From: Chitinophagaceae bacterium
GTDB lineage: Bacteria; Bacteroidota; Bacteroidia; Chitinophagales; Chitinophagaceae
NCBI GenBank assembly: GCA_021323155.1
Contig: JAJTCI010000004.1
Span: forward strand, 1-24,929
Direction of reading: 5' to 3'
Length of the DNA: 24,929 nt
How positions within the stretch are numbered: position 1 is the stretch's first letter; each line of letters starts with the position of its first letter. Position numbers and translations under genes: made by a program. The notes under the pieces were generated by a model, which was given only the letters and a program-made list of their open reading frames with translations, did no database searches and was not told the DNA's origin. Below, one piece after another: positions 15,183-22,449 of the stretch.

Positions 15183-16897
15183 AGTCTGAAGCCCGACGGG
15201 ATAGAGGCTAGTAACTTTTTTGTATAAGGAGACCGGGGATGCTGGTAGATTTCTTCTGCAGTCCCGGTCTCTTCTATTTTCCCGCTGTTCATCACCACGA
15301 TGCGATCACTTACATAACGCACTACCGAAAGGTCATGGGAAATGAACAGCAGCGTAAGATCCAGTTCTTTTTTAAGGTCATTCAAGAGGTTTAGCACCTG
15401 CGCCTGCACACTTACGTCCAGTGCCGATACGCTCTCGTCGCAAACAATGAACCGCGGGTTCAGTGCCAGTGCACGGGCGATGACAATACGTTGACGCTGT
15501 CCACCACTGAATTCATGAGGGTAGCGGTCATAATGTTCCGGTTTAAGCCCCACCTGCTCAAGCAAACCTGTCACACGATTCCTTCTATCACTGCCGTCTC
15601 CGCCGATCTTGTGTACTTTCAATGGCTCAGCAATCGCACCGCCAATTGTTTTGCGCGGATTGAGCGAAGAATAAGGGTCCTGGAAGATGATCTGCATCTG
15701 TTTTCTTAATTCCCGGAGAACTTTGGGGTCAGCATGGGTGATGTCCGTTCCCTGGAAAGTGAGCCGCCCGGCTGTAGGTTCGATCAACCTCAGGATGGCG
15801 CGGCCAAGCGTCGTTTTGCCACAGCCCGATTCGCCCACGAGTCCTAAGGTCTCACCTTTGAATATTTCAAGACTCACGTCATCTACGGCTTTTACATACT
15901 GCCGCACTTTGCCCAGGAAACTTTTGGCTGCAGGATAGTACACCCGTAGGGCCTCCACCGATAACAGTTTGTCATCAGTCGAGGTATTACCGGGGGGCCT
16001 TAATGATCGTTTGATTTCAGTGGCCTTTTCGGTGATCTCGCCGGTCTGACTCACGTCCATGAAATCACTTACGACTGGTAACTTCTCTCCACGTGGATGC
16101 AGCGCGGGACGGCATCCGAGCAAAGCTTTGGTATAAGGATGCTGCGGGGAGTTAAAAATTGCAGGGGCGCTGTTGGACTCAACGATCCTTCCTTTGTACA
16201 TCACCACAACGCGATCGGCGATCTCGCCTACCACGCCAAGGTCGTGGGTGATGAAGATGACGCCCATTTCATTTTGGATCTGTAGTTCCTTTATCAACTC
16301 CAGTATATTCTTCTGAACTGTAACATCGAGCGCGGTTGTGGGTTCGTCACAGATCAGTAACGATGGCTCGCAACTCATGGCCATCGCGATCATCACCCGT
16401 TGCTTCTGGCCACCGCTCAGCTGGTGAGGGTATCGTTTCAGTGCACGGTGTGGATCGGGAAGTTTTACTTTTTCGAACAAGTGAATTGTTCGTTCCTTCG
16501 CTTCCCGCGTGGAAATTTTCTTATGTGTCAGGATCGCTTCCATCACCTGGCGCCCGCAGGTCATGACAGGGTTGAGAGAAGTCATCGGTTCCTGGAAGAT
16601 CATAGCGATCTCATTGCCGCGGATGGATTGTAGCATTCCCCGGTCGGCGGAAAGCATATTCACACTTTCATCCTGTATCGAGGCGATGATGGAACCCTGT
16701 TTATAACTAACCGGGGGCGATGGAATGAGCCTTAGGATCGAGAGCGCGGTAACCGATTTCCCGGAACCTGATTCACCAACCACGGCCACGATCTCACCCT
16801 TATTTACAGTAAAAGATATGTCTTGCAACGCAGTAGTAGCGGAGAGATCAGAAACGAAATCCACATCAAGGTTTTCTATCTGTAGCAGGCTGCTCAT
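15179..16897 (-). CDS. Fused oligopeptide ABC transporter ATPase (DppD-DppF type)
   Basis: This 572-residue protein has two complete ABC ATPase domains, the fused D and F subunits of peptide/nickel-type importers (as in GsiA and YejF). Domain 1 has Walker A 'GESGSGKS' (41-48), Q-loop 'FQEPMTSLNP', signature 'LSGGQKQR' (160-167) and 'DEPTTALD' (184-191). Domain 2 has 'GESGCGKTT' (about 354), 'FQDPYSSLNPR', 'FSGGQRQR' (about 460) and 'CDESVSALD'. Each domain has the 'QHPYTKALL'/'RSPYTKKLL' OppD/F C-terminal motif. It energises uptake of di- or oligopeptides from the cytoplasmic face, but no permease or binding protein is adjacent, so partners are encoded elsewhere. It follows amn by 95 nt on the same strand and its stop overlaps the convergent TraB stop by 3 bp. 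Confidence 0.93.
   Translation of the reverse strand: MSSLLQIENLDVDFVSDLSATTALQDISFTVNKGEIVAVVGESGSGKSVTALSILRLIPSPPVSYKQGSIIASIQDESVNMLSADRGMLQSIRGNEIAMIFQEPMTSLNPVMTCGRQVMEAILTHKKISTREAKERTIHLFEKVKLPDPHRALKRYPHQLSGGQKQRVMIAMAMSCEPSLLICDEPTTALDVTVQKNILELIKELQIQNEMGVIFITHDLGVVGEIADRVVVMYKGRIVESNSAPAIFNSPQHPYTKALLGCRPALHPRGEKLPVVSDFMDVSQTGEITEKATEIKRSLRPPGNTSTDDKLLSVEALRVYYPAAKSFLGKVRQYVKAVDDVSLEIFKGETLGLVGESGCGKTTLGRAILRLIEPTAGRLTFQGTDITHADPKVLRELRKQMQIIFQDPYSSLNPRKTIGGAIAEPLKVHKIGGDGSDRRNRVTGLLEQVGLKPEHYDRYPHEFSGGQRQRIVIARALALNPRFIVCDESVSALDVSVQAQVLNLLNDLKKELDLTLLFISHDLSVVRYVSDRIVVMNSGKIEETGTAEEIYQHPRSPYTKKLLASIPSGFRL
15229..15271 (+). terminator. Possible TraB terminator hairpin inside the oppDF 3' end
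   Basis: GAGACCGGG (15229-15237) pairs perfectly with CCCGGTCTC (15263-15271) across a 25-nt loop, 47 nt after the TraB stop. It is followed on the plus strand only by a broken T-tract (TTCTATTTT). The fold lies within oppDF coding sequence. Treat as a candidate. Confidence 0.3.
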
Positions 16898-16992
16898 AAT
16901 GTTCTGTCGCTTCTGGTGCGACGCTGGCTTGTGCGATCTGTCGGTCAGGCAAGTAAAGCTAAAGAGAAATCATAAAGCCGGCGGAATAAAAA

Positions 16993-17763
16993 TCAAAAAC
17001 GGAGGTGTCGGACCGTGAGGCCGTTATTGATGAGCTGTTTTAATGAATCGATACCGATGCGTAAATGTGCTTCCACGAACGAAGCGGTAACCTTCTTATC
17101 ACTTTCTTCTGTTTTGACACCTTCAGGCACCATGGGAGAATCGCTGACGAGCAGCAGCGCACCAGTGGGTATCTTATTATAAAATCCAACGGTGAAGATG
17201 GTAGCTGTTTCCATATCGATAGCGTATGCACGGATCTTGGTAAGATATTCTTTGAACTCTGTATCATGTTCCCAAACCCTGCGGTTGGTGGTGTATACGG
17301 TACCGGTCCAGTAATCCACCCCATAGTCTCTTATCGTGGTGGAAATCGCTTTCTGTAATGCAAACGCGGGCATCGCCGGCACCTCTGCGGGGAAGTAATC
17401 ATTCGAAGTTCCTTCGCCCCGTATCGCCGCGATTGGCAGGATAAGATCACCGATCTTATTTCGCTTTTTAAGCCCGCCGCATTTCCCGAGGAACAACGCT
17501 GCTTCAGGGTCAATCGCCGCGAGCAGGTCCATCACCGTTGCCGCGGTAGGACTTCCCATCCCGAAGTTGATGATCGTGATATTTTCCGCCGTGGCGCACT
17601 GGAATGGTTTGTCAAGACCAACGATCGGCACATTATTCCATTCGGCGAACATCCTTACATAATTACTGAAATTGGTGAGCAGGATATACTTGCCGAAGTT
17701 CTCCAGCTTTTCACCCGTGTAACGCGGGAGCCAGTTGGCTACGATCTCGTCTTTCGTCTTCAT
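16993..17763 (-). CDS. amn: AMP nucleosidase (short Bacteroidota form)
   Basis: This 256-residue phosphorylase-fold enzyme hydrolyses AMP to adenine and ribose-5-phosphate, a purine salvage and energy-charge control step. Motifs are 'NFGMGSPTAATVMDLL' (substrate loop, 67-82), 'FLGKCGGLKKRNKIGDLILP' (91-110), 'AYAIDMETATIF' (179-190) and 'LLVSDSPMVPEG' with the catalytic Asp D208. It lacks the N-terminal regulatory domain of the about 480-residue E. coli Amn, as is usual for the Bacteroidota form. It starts at ATG 17763 with a TATATTTG box about 40 nt upstream. A related purine/uridine phosphorylase activity cannot be excluded from sequence alone. It is divergent from the HsdR_N gene and followed by oppDF. 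Confidence 0.9.
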   Translation of the reverse strand: MKTKDEIVANWLPRYTGEKLENFGKYILLTNFSNYVRMFAEWNNVPIVGLDKPFQCATAENITIINFGMGSPTAATVMDLLAAIDPEAALFLGKCGGLKKRNKIGDLILPIAAIRGEGTSNDYFPAEVPAMPAFALQKAISTTIRDYGVDYWTGTVYTTNRRVWEHDTEFKEYLTKIRAYAIDMETATIFTVGFYNKIPTGALLLVSDSPMVPEGVKTEESDKKVTASFVEAHLRIGIDSLKQLINNGLTVRHLRF

Positions 17764-17803
17764 AAAAGAATCATTTCAACTGTGTACGAAAAAATAAATT
17801 CTG

Positions 17804-17811
17804 CAAATATA
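17804..17811 (-). promoter_or_regulatory. amn -7 box (TATATTTG)
   Basis: On the minus strand this is a perfect TAnnTTTG, 40 nt before ATG 17763. It lies 5 bp from the oppositely oriented -7 box of the HsdR_N gene. No clear -33 TTTG is seen. Confidence 0.55.
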
Positions 17812-17816
17812 GCACT

Positions 17817-17824
17817 TACATTTG
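17817..17824 (+). promoter_or_regulatory. HsdR_N gene -7 box (TACATTTG), 4 nt before the ATG
   Basis: This is a perfect TAnnTTTG whose last base is 4 nt upstream of ATG 17829, predicting a leaderless or near-leaderless transcript. No good -33 element lies 19-21 nt upstream, where the amn promoter occupies the DNA. Confidence 0.55.
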
Positions 17825-17828
17825 AGGC

Positions 17829-18269
17829 ATGGTGAAGATAGAGTATCCCGGGCAGGATTTCAGGATGAAGGAAACCGATGGAAAGGAGTTGATCTTCGAC
17901 GAGATCAGGAAATTATGGGTGCGCCTTACGCCTGAAGAATGGGTACGGCAGAACTTTCTCCAATACCTCACCAAGATCCTGGGATACCCGCCCGCACTCA
18001 TCGCCGTTGAAACCGAGATCCGCCTTAACGATCTTCGCAAGCGTTGCGATATCGTTGTTTATAGGATTGAGAAGCCCTGGATGATCATCGAGTGCAAGGA
18101 AATGAACGTGGCATTAAGCAACCAGGTGATGGAACAGGTGTTGCGGTATAACATGCGACTGGAGGCGGCCTACCTTGTTATTACCAACGGAACCGAAACA
18201 TACCTCTGGGAATTGTCCGACGGGAATGCCATACCGGTCAACAGCTTTCCGACCTACACTAACGGATAA
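17829..18269 (+). CDS. Stand-alone HsdR N-terminal-domain (PD-(D/E)xK) protein
   Basis: This 146-residue protein consists almost only of the type I restriction enzyme R-subunit N-terminal nuclease domain (HSDR_N_2). The PD-(D/E)xK core is visible: D74 in 'KRCDIVVY', then E88-C-K90 in 'PWMIIECKE', with the downstream 'NQVMEQVLRYN' motif (Q99/Q103, Y107) typical of RecB/HsdR-type nucleases. No helicase, specificity (hsdS) or methylase (hsdM) gene is nearby, so this is not a restriction system. Single-domain copies are widespread in Bacteroidota chromosomes and uncharacterised. Catalytic residues look intact, so nuclease activity is plausible. It starts at ATG 17829, and its end overlaps the convergent vWA gene by 11 bp. 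Confidence 0.87.
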   Translation: MVKIEYPGQDFRMKETDGKELIFDEIRKLWVRLTPEEWVRQNFLQYLTKILGYPPALIAVETEIRLNDLRKRCDIVVYRIEKPWMIIECKEMNVALSNQVMEQVLRYNMRLEAAYLVITNGTETYLWELSDGNAIPVNSFPTYTNG

Positions 18270-19803
18270 AAGAAGCTTTTTCATCGGTGATCGGGGTAAA
18301 CGATCCATTGATCAATTTATAGCTACGCAATCCCAATTTCAATACCTCTCCCTCGTTCATACTTGCCAGGCTAACCAGGTCGGTGTCCCGGAGGTGTAGC
18401 GATCCGCGCGTTTGCCGCGCCAGGTTCAGGTAGTCAACATTGACATCATCCTCGTACACGCCGCACAAAATCACGCGCACTGGCCTTGCCAGTTGATGCA
18501 CCAGCGACTTGTCTTTTATTGGCGCCCAGTTATCGGCGATCATGATAGTAAATGTCCCGGTCGGAAAATCCCTTTCTGCCTGGAGCAGTGCTTCGATATT
18601 ATTCTCCGGAACATCTCCCCCTAAACCGTTTCGCATTACCGACTTTAGCAAATCCCGTGCATCTTCAAAATTGTTGCAGACCTTGCTATAAACGCCGCCC
18701 GTGTGGCCTGCAATTTTCTCGTTGTCGGGTTTTCGGTCACCGTCATTGAAAAAAACGAAGGAGCCGGCACCGTTGCGTTCGATATTTTTCCTTAACCAGA
18801 TCAATAGCTGCGCAGAGTAGGGATACATACTCCCCGTAACGTCTGCTACTATCGCTGCATTCTTCCAGTTATTTCGTTCAAAGGTTTTGAGGATAGTGGA
18901 GTCGCGCAGGGGTTTAGGTTTGTAGCCGGCTTTACCAATACTGTCAATGTCTATCTCCGCGCCCCTTTTCTTTGGACGTCGCGTACTGAACTTCATCACA
19001 ACCTCGTTAAACCAGTCAACCTTATCTGTGACTATTAGAGTGATGCTGTCGTTCCTCCTGCGCATCAGGCTAATGTAAGCGGTGGCGGAAGAAACATAAT
19101 AGGTAACCTCATTTGCGCGGATCCGCTTCAGGGAGTCGGTTGCAAGCCAGCCTTGTTTTTTCCATTCAGCCACCATGTCCCGCGGATCGACCACCACGTA
19201 GCGCCCTTCCTGGTAAACCGTCACCCACGGAGTAGTTGAAAGTCTCGGCGAACCAGGCATGCCGGGGTCGAGTTCAATACTCTCAACGGGAAATTCTTTT
19301 GTGGGCTCGTCTTCCGGTTCCTCGGTCGGGAAGGCTTCTTCCATCAACGCATCGAGCTTTCCGATTTCTTCTTTAATGGTGGCAGGCGATTGCGCCGGCC
19401 GGAACTTTATAACGAGGCCATGAAACATATTCGCCGCCGAGGCTTTTGTATTGCCATCGGTTTGCCTGAAAAAGTTGAGTTGCTGGACTATGGTTCTTTT
19501 CAGGTAAGGAAATACACGGAACAGCTCGTTAAATCTTTTCTGGTTAAGTGAAGTGAGGGGTGCGTTTGTCGGGTAGTCGGTGCACACCACGTCTATTACC
19601 AGGCCACCGGCGGTGCGAAGTGCCGAAGTGTCTCCGTGGATCGAGGAGATATTCCATCGGCCCACCGGCATGCCAAGCACCACCATCTTGTCTTCACCTT
19701 TTCTTTCCGCGAATGAATAGTAGGGTATGCGGATGAAGTGTTGTTGGGCTTGGGATTGCAGGACCACCAGCAAACAAACGGGAAGAATAAAATAGCTTTT
19801 CAT
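18259..19803 (-). CDS. Secreted von Willebrand factor A-like protein
   Basis: This is a 514-residue exported protein with an N-terminal signal peptide (MKSYFILPVCLLVVLQSQAQ, cleavage near 20). The middle contains an acidic Pro-rich linker ('EEPEDEPTKEFPVE') and a region of unknown fold. A vWA-like domain occupies about 315-490. Its MIDAS-type motif is 'VADVTGSMYPY' (D321, T323, S325; the Ser at the second position of DxSxS is Thr), followed by 'GLGGDVPENN' (D397) and 'FTIMIADN'. Such domains bind proteins through a metal. The C-terminus has no anchor, so it is probably periplasmic or outer-surface. Partner and function are unknown. It has its own unit: the gdhA terminator lies upstream and the convergent HsdR_N gene overlaps its last 11 bp. 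Confidence 0.82.
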   Translation of the reverse strand: MKSYFILPVCLLVVLQSQAQQHFIRIPYYSFAERKGEDKMVVLGMPVGRWNISSIHGDTSALRTAGGLVIDVVCTDYPTNAPLTSLNQKRFNELFRVFPYLKRTIVQQLNFFRQTDGNTKASAANMFHGLVIKFRPAQSPATIKEEIGKLDALMEEAFPTEEPEDEPTKEFPVESIELDPGMPGSPRLSTTPWVTVYQEGRYVVVDPRDMVAEWKKQGWLATDSLKRIRANEVTYYVSSATAYISLMRRRNDSITLIVTDKVDWFNEVVMKFSTRRPKKRGAEIDIDSIGKAGYKPKPLRDSTILKTFERNNWKNAAIVADVTGSMYPYSAQLLIWLRKNIERNGAGSFVFFNDGDRKPDNEKIAGHTGGVYSKVCNNFEDARDLLKSVMRNGLGGDVPENNIEALLQAERDFPTGTFTIMIADNWAPIKDKSLVHQLARPVRVILCGVYEDDVNVDYLNLARQTRGSLHLRDTDLVSLASMNEGEVLKLGLRSYKLINGSFTPITDEKASFIR

Positions 19804-19877
19804 ACGCCGTTTATGAAGTTAGACAAAGCATCCATGTGGGCCAAGAATTGGTTGGGCCGTGGTCGGAAGGAAAAAAA

Positions 19878-19897
19878 AGCCCCGCTTGTGCGGGGCT
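19878..19897 (-). terminator. Intrinsic terminator of the glutamate dehydrogenase gene
   Basis: A perfect 8-bp GC-rich stem (AGCCCCGC 19878-19885 with 19890-19897, loop TTGT) lies 21 nt after the stop at 19918. It is followed on the minus strand by eight or more T (19878-19871). Confidence 0.92.
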
Positions 19898-19917
19898 ATA
19901 TATTAAAGGCATTGCTA

Positions 19918-21336
19918 CTATGGGAAGATGCCCAGTTCTGCATAACTGGTGCCTACCTTATTGATCGCCACTACATAAGCCGCAGTCCTCATATCGGGTA
20001 TGTCCGGGTTGGATTTCCAAAGGTCCATGATCTCACGGGTAGCGGTGATCATCGTTTCTTCCAAACCGCTGTACACGAGGTCCACCTCGTCCGGGCCGTG
20101 TACAATGATCGCTCTCTCTTTACTGCCTACCGTCTTACCGGTCATTGTTTCAACCTGTCCAAGCAACGTATTATTCATATTCTCGGTGAATCGCTTTTCC
20201 ATTCTACCGTAACGAACGTGGCTCAGGTTCTTTAACCATTCGAAATAGGAAACGGTAACTCCACCCGCGTTAAGGTACATATCCGGTACTACCAGCGTTC
20301 CTTTCTGCGCGAAAACGTCGTCAGCCTCAGGCGTCAGTGGCCCGTTGGCCGCTTCGCCGATGATCTTTGCCTTTACGCGCGGAGCATTTTCTCCATTGAT
20401 CACGTTTTCCAGCGCGGCAGGTATAAGGATATCGCATTCCAGTTCCAAAGCATCGCTGTTCTTTGACAACGCAGTGGAACCCGGGAAGCCAACGATAGAC
20501 CCCGTCGACTTCCTGAACTGGAACAGGTCTTCTTCATTGATACCTTCCTCGTTAACGATCGCGCCTTCGTATTCAGCGATCGCGATCACTTTAGCACCGG
20601 CTTCGCGGAAGAACTTGGCCGAGTGGTAACCAACGTTGCCGAGCCCCTGTACTACGACCCGCTTCCCAGCGATGCCGGTAGACAAGCCCAGCTTATCCAT
20701 CACATCTTTCATGTCACACACCTCGCGAATGCCATAGAATACACCAAGTCCGGTCGCCTCTGTCCTGCCCCTTACACCACCTTGCGAAACCGGCTTGCCG
20801 GTAACACAACCTGCGGCGTCAATCTCTCCCGGCTTCAGTGAAGCATATGTATCCACGATCCAGGCCATTTCTCTTGCACCCGTTCCATAATCTGGCGCGG
20901 GCACATCGATGCCGGGACCGATGAAGTTCTTTTTTACAAGCTCTGCGGTATAACGACGCGTGATCTTTTCCAGTTCGTACGGCGCATAGTTCTTGGGATT
21001 GATCTTGATCCCACCTTTACCGCCACCGAATGGCACGTTCACGATCGCGCATTTATAAGTCATCAGTGCGGCGAGTGCCATCACCTCATCCTGGTTCACC
21101 TCGTCACTAAAGCGGATACCACCTTTGCAAGGTGTTTTATGCTGACTATGCTGCACGCGGTATGCTTCTATCACCTCGATCCTGCCATCGTTCATCTTTA
21201 CAGGGAAACGCATCTGGTAAACGGCGTTACACGCCTTTATCTGTTCAAGGATTCCCGGGTCCCACTTGGTAAATTTTGCCGCTTTATCAAAGCTTCTTGT
21301 AACACTCTGGAAGAAGCTATAGTGTTGTTCTGGCAT
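19918..21336 (-). CDS. Glu/Leu/Phe/Val dehydrogenase (glutamate dehydrogenase)
   Basis: This 472-residue enzyme interconverts glutamate and 2-oxoglutarate plus ammonia, linking nitrogen and carbon metabolism. Signature residues are 'TPCKGGIRF' (K71), 'YKCAIVNVPFGGGKGGI' (K95, catalytic K107) and 'VPAPDYGTG' (catalytic D149). The Rossmann motif is 'VVQGLGNVGYHSA' (about 228-240), and the next strand ends in acidic 'AIAE', favouring NAD. A C-terminal 'NAGGVTVSYFEW' is also present. The sequence is closer to the RocG/GudB type than to E. coli GdhA, so I give no symbol. It starts at ATG 21336 after a long A-rich, SD-less leader. A TTTATTTG (21413-21406) may be its -7 box. It is followed by a strong terminator. 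Confidence 0.93.
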   Translation of the reverse strand: MPEQHYSFFQSVTRSFDKAAKFTKWDPGILEQIKACNAVYQMRFPVKMNDGRIEVIEAYRVQHSQHKTPCKGGIRFSDEVNQDEVMALAALMTYKCAIVNVPFGGGKGGIKINPKNYAPYELEKITRRYTAELVKKNFIGPGIDVPAPDYGTGAREMAWIVDTYASLKPGEIDAAGCVTGKPVSQGGVRGRTEATGLGVFYGIREVCDMKDVMDKLGLSTGIAGKRVVVQGLGNVGYHSAKFFREAGAKVIAIAEYEGAIVNEEGINEEDLFQFRKSTGSIVGFPGSTALSKNSDALELECDILIPAALENVINGENAPRVKAKIIGEAANGPLTPEADDVFAQKGTLVVPDMYLNAGGVTVSYFEWLKNLSHVRYGRMEKRFTENMNNTLLGQVETMTGKTVGSKERAIIVHGPDEVDLVYSGLEETMITATREIMDLWKSNPDIPDMRTAAYVVAINKVGTSYAELGIFP

Positions 21337-21339
21337 AGC

Positions 21340-21371
21340 TTATTGTTTATTATTGTTGTTATTGTTATTTA
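21340..21371 (-). promoter_or_regulatory. A/T-only simple-sequence leader of the dehydrogenase gene
   Basis: On the mRNA sense strand the 30 nt before ATG 21336 are a low-complexity run of AATAACAA-like units with almost no G. Such A-rich unstructured leaders replace Shine-Dalgarno sequences in Bacteroidota and favour high translation. Confidence 0.45.
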
Positions 21372-21444
21372 GTCAAAGTCAAATCAAAACGGTTTCTTTC
21401 CAGCGCAAATAAAGTCTATTCTTTACTGTAAAAGCTGACCAACA

Positions 21445-21660
21445 TCAACCCCTTTTCTCCATTTTGGTCATTTTTCTATCCAGGTTCAGCAGGTACAGGA
21501 ATATTCCTAACACGATCGTCACCACTACTGCCAGTACAACGTATATCTTACCGTCGCTTTCCATGAAATCCCCGGAAGCAGGAACTTTCTCCTGTGCCGG
21601 TGCCAGCACTGTGAGCATACACAAGGCGATAACGCTGCCGATTCTTATTAATTTATCCAT
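21445..21660 (-). CDS. CcmD-like small membrane protein
   Basis: This 71-residue protein has a possible signal peptide (MDKLIRIGSVIALCMLTVLAPAQ), a short linker and one membrane helix ('KIYVVLAVVVTIVLGIFLYLL') ending in 'NLDRKMTKMEKRG'. That is the CcmD/CycX layout of one helix followed by a basic, coiled cytoplasmic tail. CcmD stabilises the CcmABC heme-handling complex in other bacteria. The start ATG 21660 overlaps the ccmC end by 8 nt (ATGGATAA), so translation is likely coupled. A second in-frame Met (in 'MESDGKIY') would give the minimal form. Identification rests on position behind ccmC and on layout, because CcmD proteins share little sequence. Confidence 0.78.
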   Translation of the reverse strand: MDKLIRIGSVIALCMLTVLAPAQEKVPASGDFMESDGKIYVVLAVVVTIVLGIFLYLLNLDRKMTKMEKRG

Positions 21661-22330
21661 TCAGCCATTTGTTTTGAAGGGTACGTAAACGAATTCTTAA
21701 TGTAGTGATCCACACGCTCAATAATGTCCAGCCAATCACTGCCGGCCAGAATACGATCCTCATAGAAGGTGCAAGGTCACGGCCATCGATACCGGGGTTT
21801 CCTTCGCTTCCTTGTCCACCGGGGTGCAGTGATTCCGAAACCCGCGGTAGATACCATATCGTTGGTATCAGCATGAAGAAGGCAAAAATATTGTATACCG
21901 CCCCGATCCGGGCTTTCTTTTCATCGTCGTTCAGTGATCCACGCAATACGAAGTAGGCGAAATAGATAAGCAGCGCGATCAGGGCACCGTTTTGCTTGGG
22001 ATCGCCACTCCAGTATGCACCCCACTGGTATTTTGCCCAGATAGCACCAGTAACAAGTCCCAAAACGCCAAATACAATACCCGTCCTGGCGAATTCTACC
22101 GAATAGGTATCTGCTTTTGAACCGGGCTTTACCAGGTAAATAACGGCGTAGATCACGGAAACAATAAAGAGTATCTGCATCCCAAACCACATGGGAACAT
22201 GGAAGAAGAGATTCCTGATGCTGTGTTGCAGCCGGTCGTCAAGGCGCGGGATATCCACCAGGAATCCCATGGTGCAGGTATACATCAGCAGTGCGAAGGC
22301 CAGTATTTTCCACCAGGATTGACGCATCAT
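21653..22330 (-). CDS. ccmC: Cytochrome c biogenesis protein CcmC (CcsA/heme-handling family)
   Basis: This is a 225-residue polytopic inner-membrane protein with about six helices. It presents heme for attachment to CcmE in system I cytochrome c maturation. Heme-ligand histidines are H44 in 'LFFHVPMWFG' and H169 in 'SESLHPGG'. The tryptophan-rich loop reads 'WAKYQWGAYWSGDPKQNG' (about 98-115), which keeps W103, W107 and D110 but lacks the canonical final Trp of WGxxWxWD. Two consecutive ATGs (22330, 22327) start it. A perfect -7 box TAAATTTG lies 53 nt upstream, so it may be transcribed separately from ccmB, which ends 120 nt before. CcmD follows with an 8-nt overlap. Confidence 0.92.
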   Translation of the reverse strand: MMRQSWWKILAFALLMYTCTMGFLVDIPRLDDRLQHSIRNLFFHVPMWFGMQILFIVSVIYAVIYLVKPGSKADTYSVEFARTGIVFGVLGLVTGAIWAKYQWGAYWSGDPKQNGALIALLIYFAYFVLRGSLNDDEKKARIGAVYNIFAFFMLIPTIWYLPRVSESLHPGGQGSEGNPGIDGRDLAPSMRIVFWPAVIGWTLLSVWITTLRIRLRTLQNKWLNG

Positions 22331-22383
22331 TTCGTGTTGTTTATAAACAGCTTAGAAAGGGTTGCTGTCTAAAAGCGTGGGGG

Positions 22384-22391
22384 CAAATTTA
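22384..22391 (-). promoter_or_regulatory. ccmC -7 box (TAAATTTG)
   Basis: On the minus strand this is a perfect TAnnTTTG, 53 nt before ATG 22330, in the 119-nt gap between ccmB and ccmC. A TTC at 21 nt or a TTTG at 15 nt upstream are imperfect -33 candidates. Confidence 0.45.
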
Positions 22392-22449
22392 GGGCATGGC
22401 GACTTACAAACTGAAGTTTTTGGCAAAAAACACCGGAATGCGACAGGGC

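Noticed and set aside
16906..16922. 5-bp hairpin in the oppDF leader (GTCGC/GCGAC)
   Set aside because: Too short, with no T-run; chance expectation is high.
17829..18269. Type I restriction-modification locus
   Set aside because: Only the HsdR N-terminal domain is present; there are no helicase, hsdM or hsdS genes in the window.
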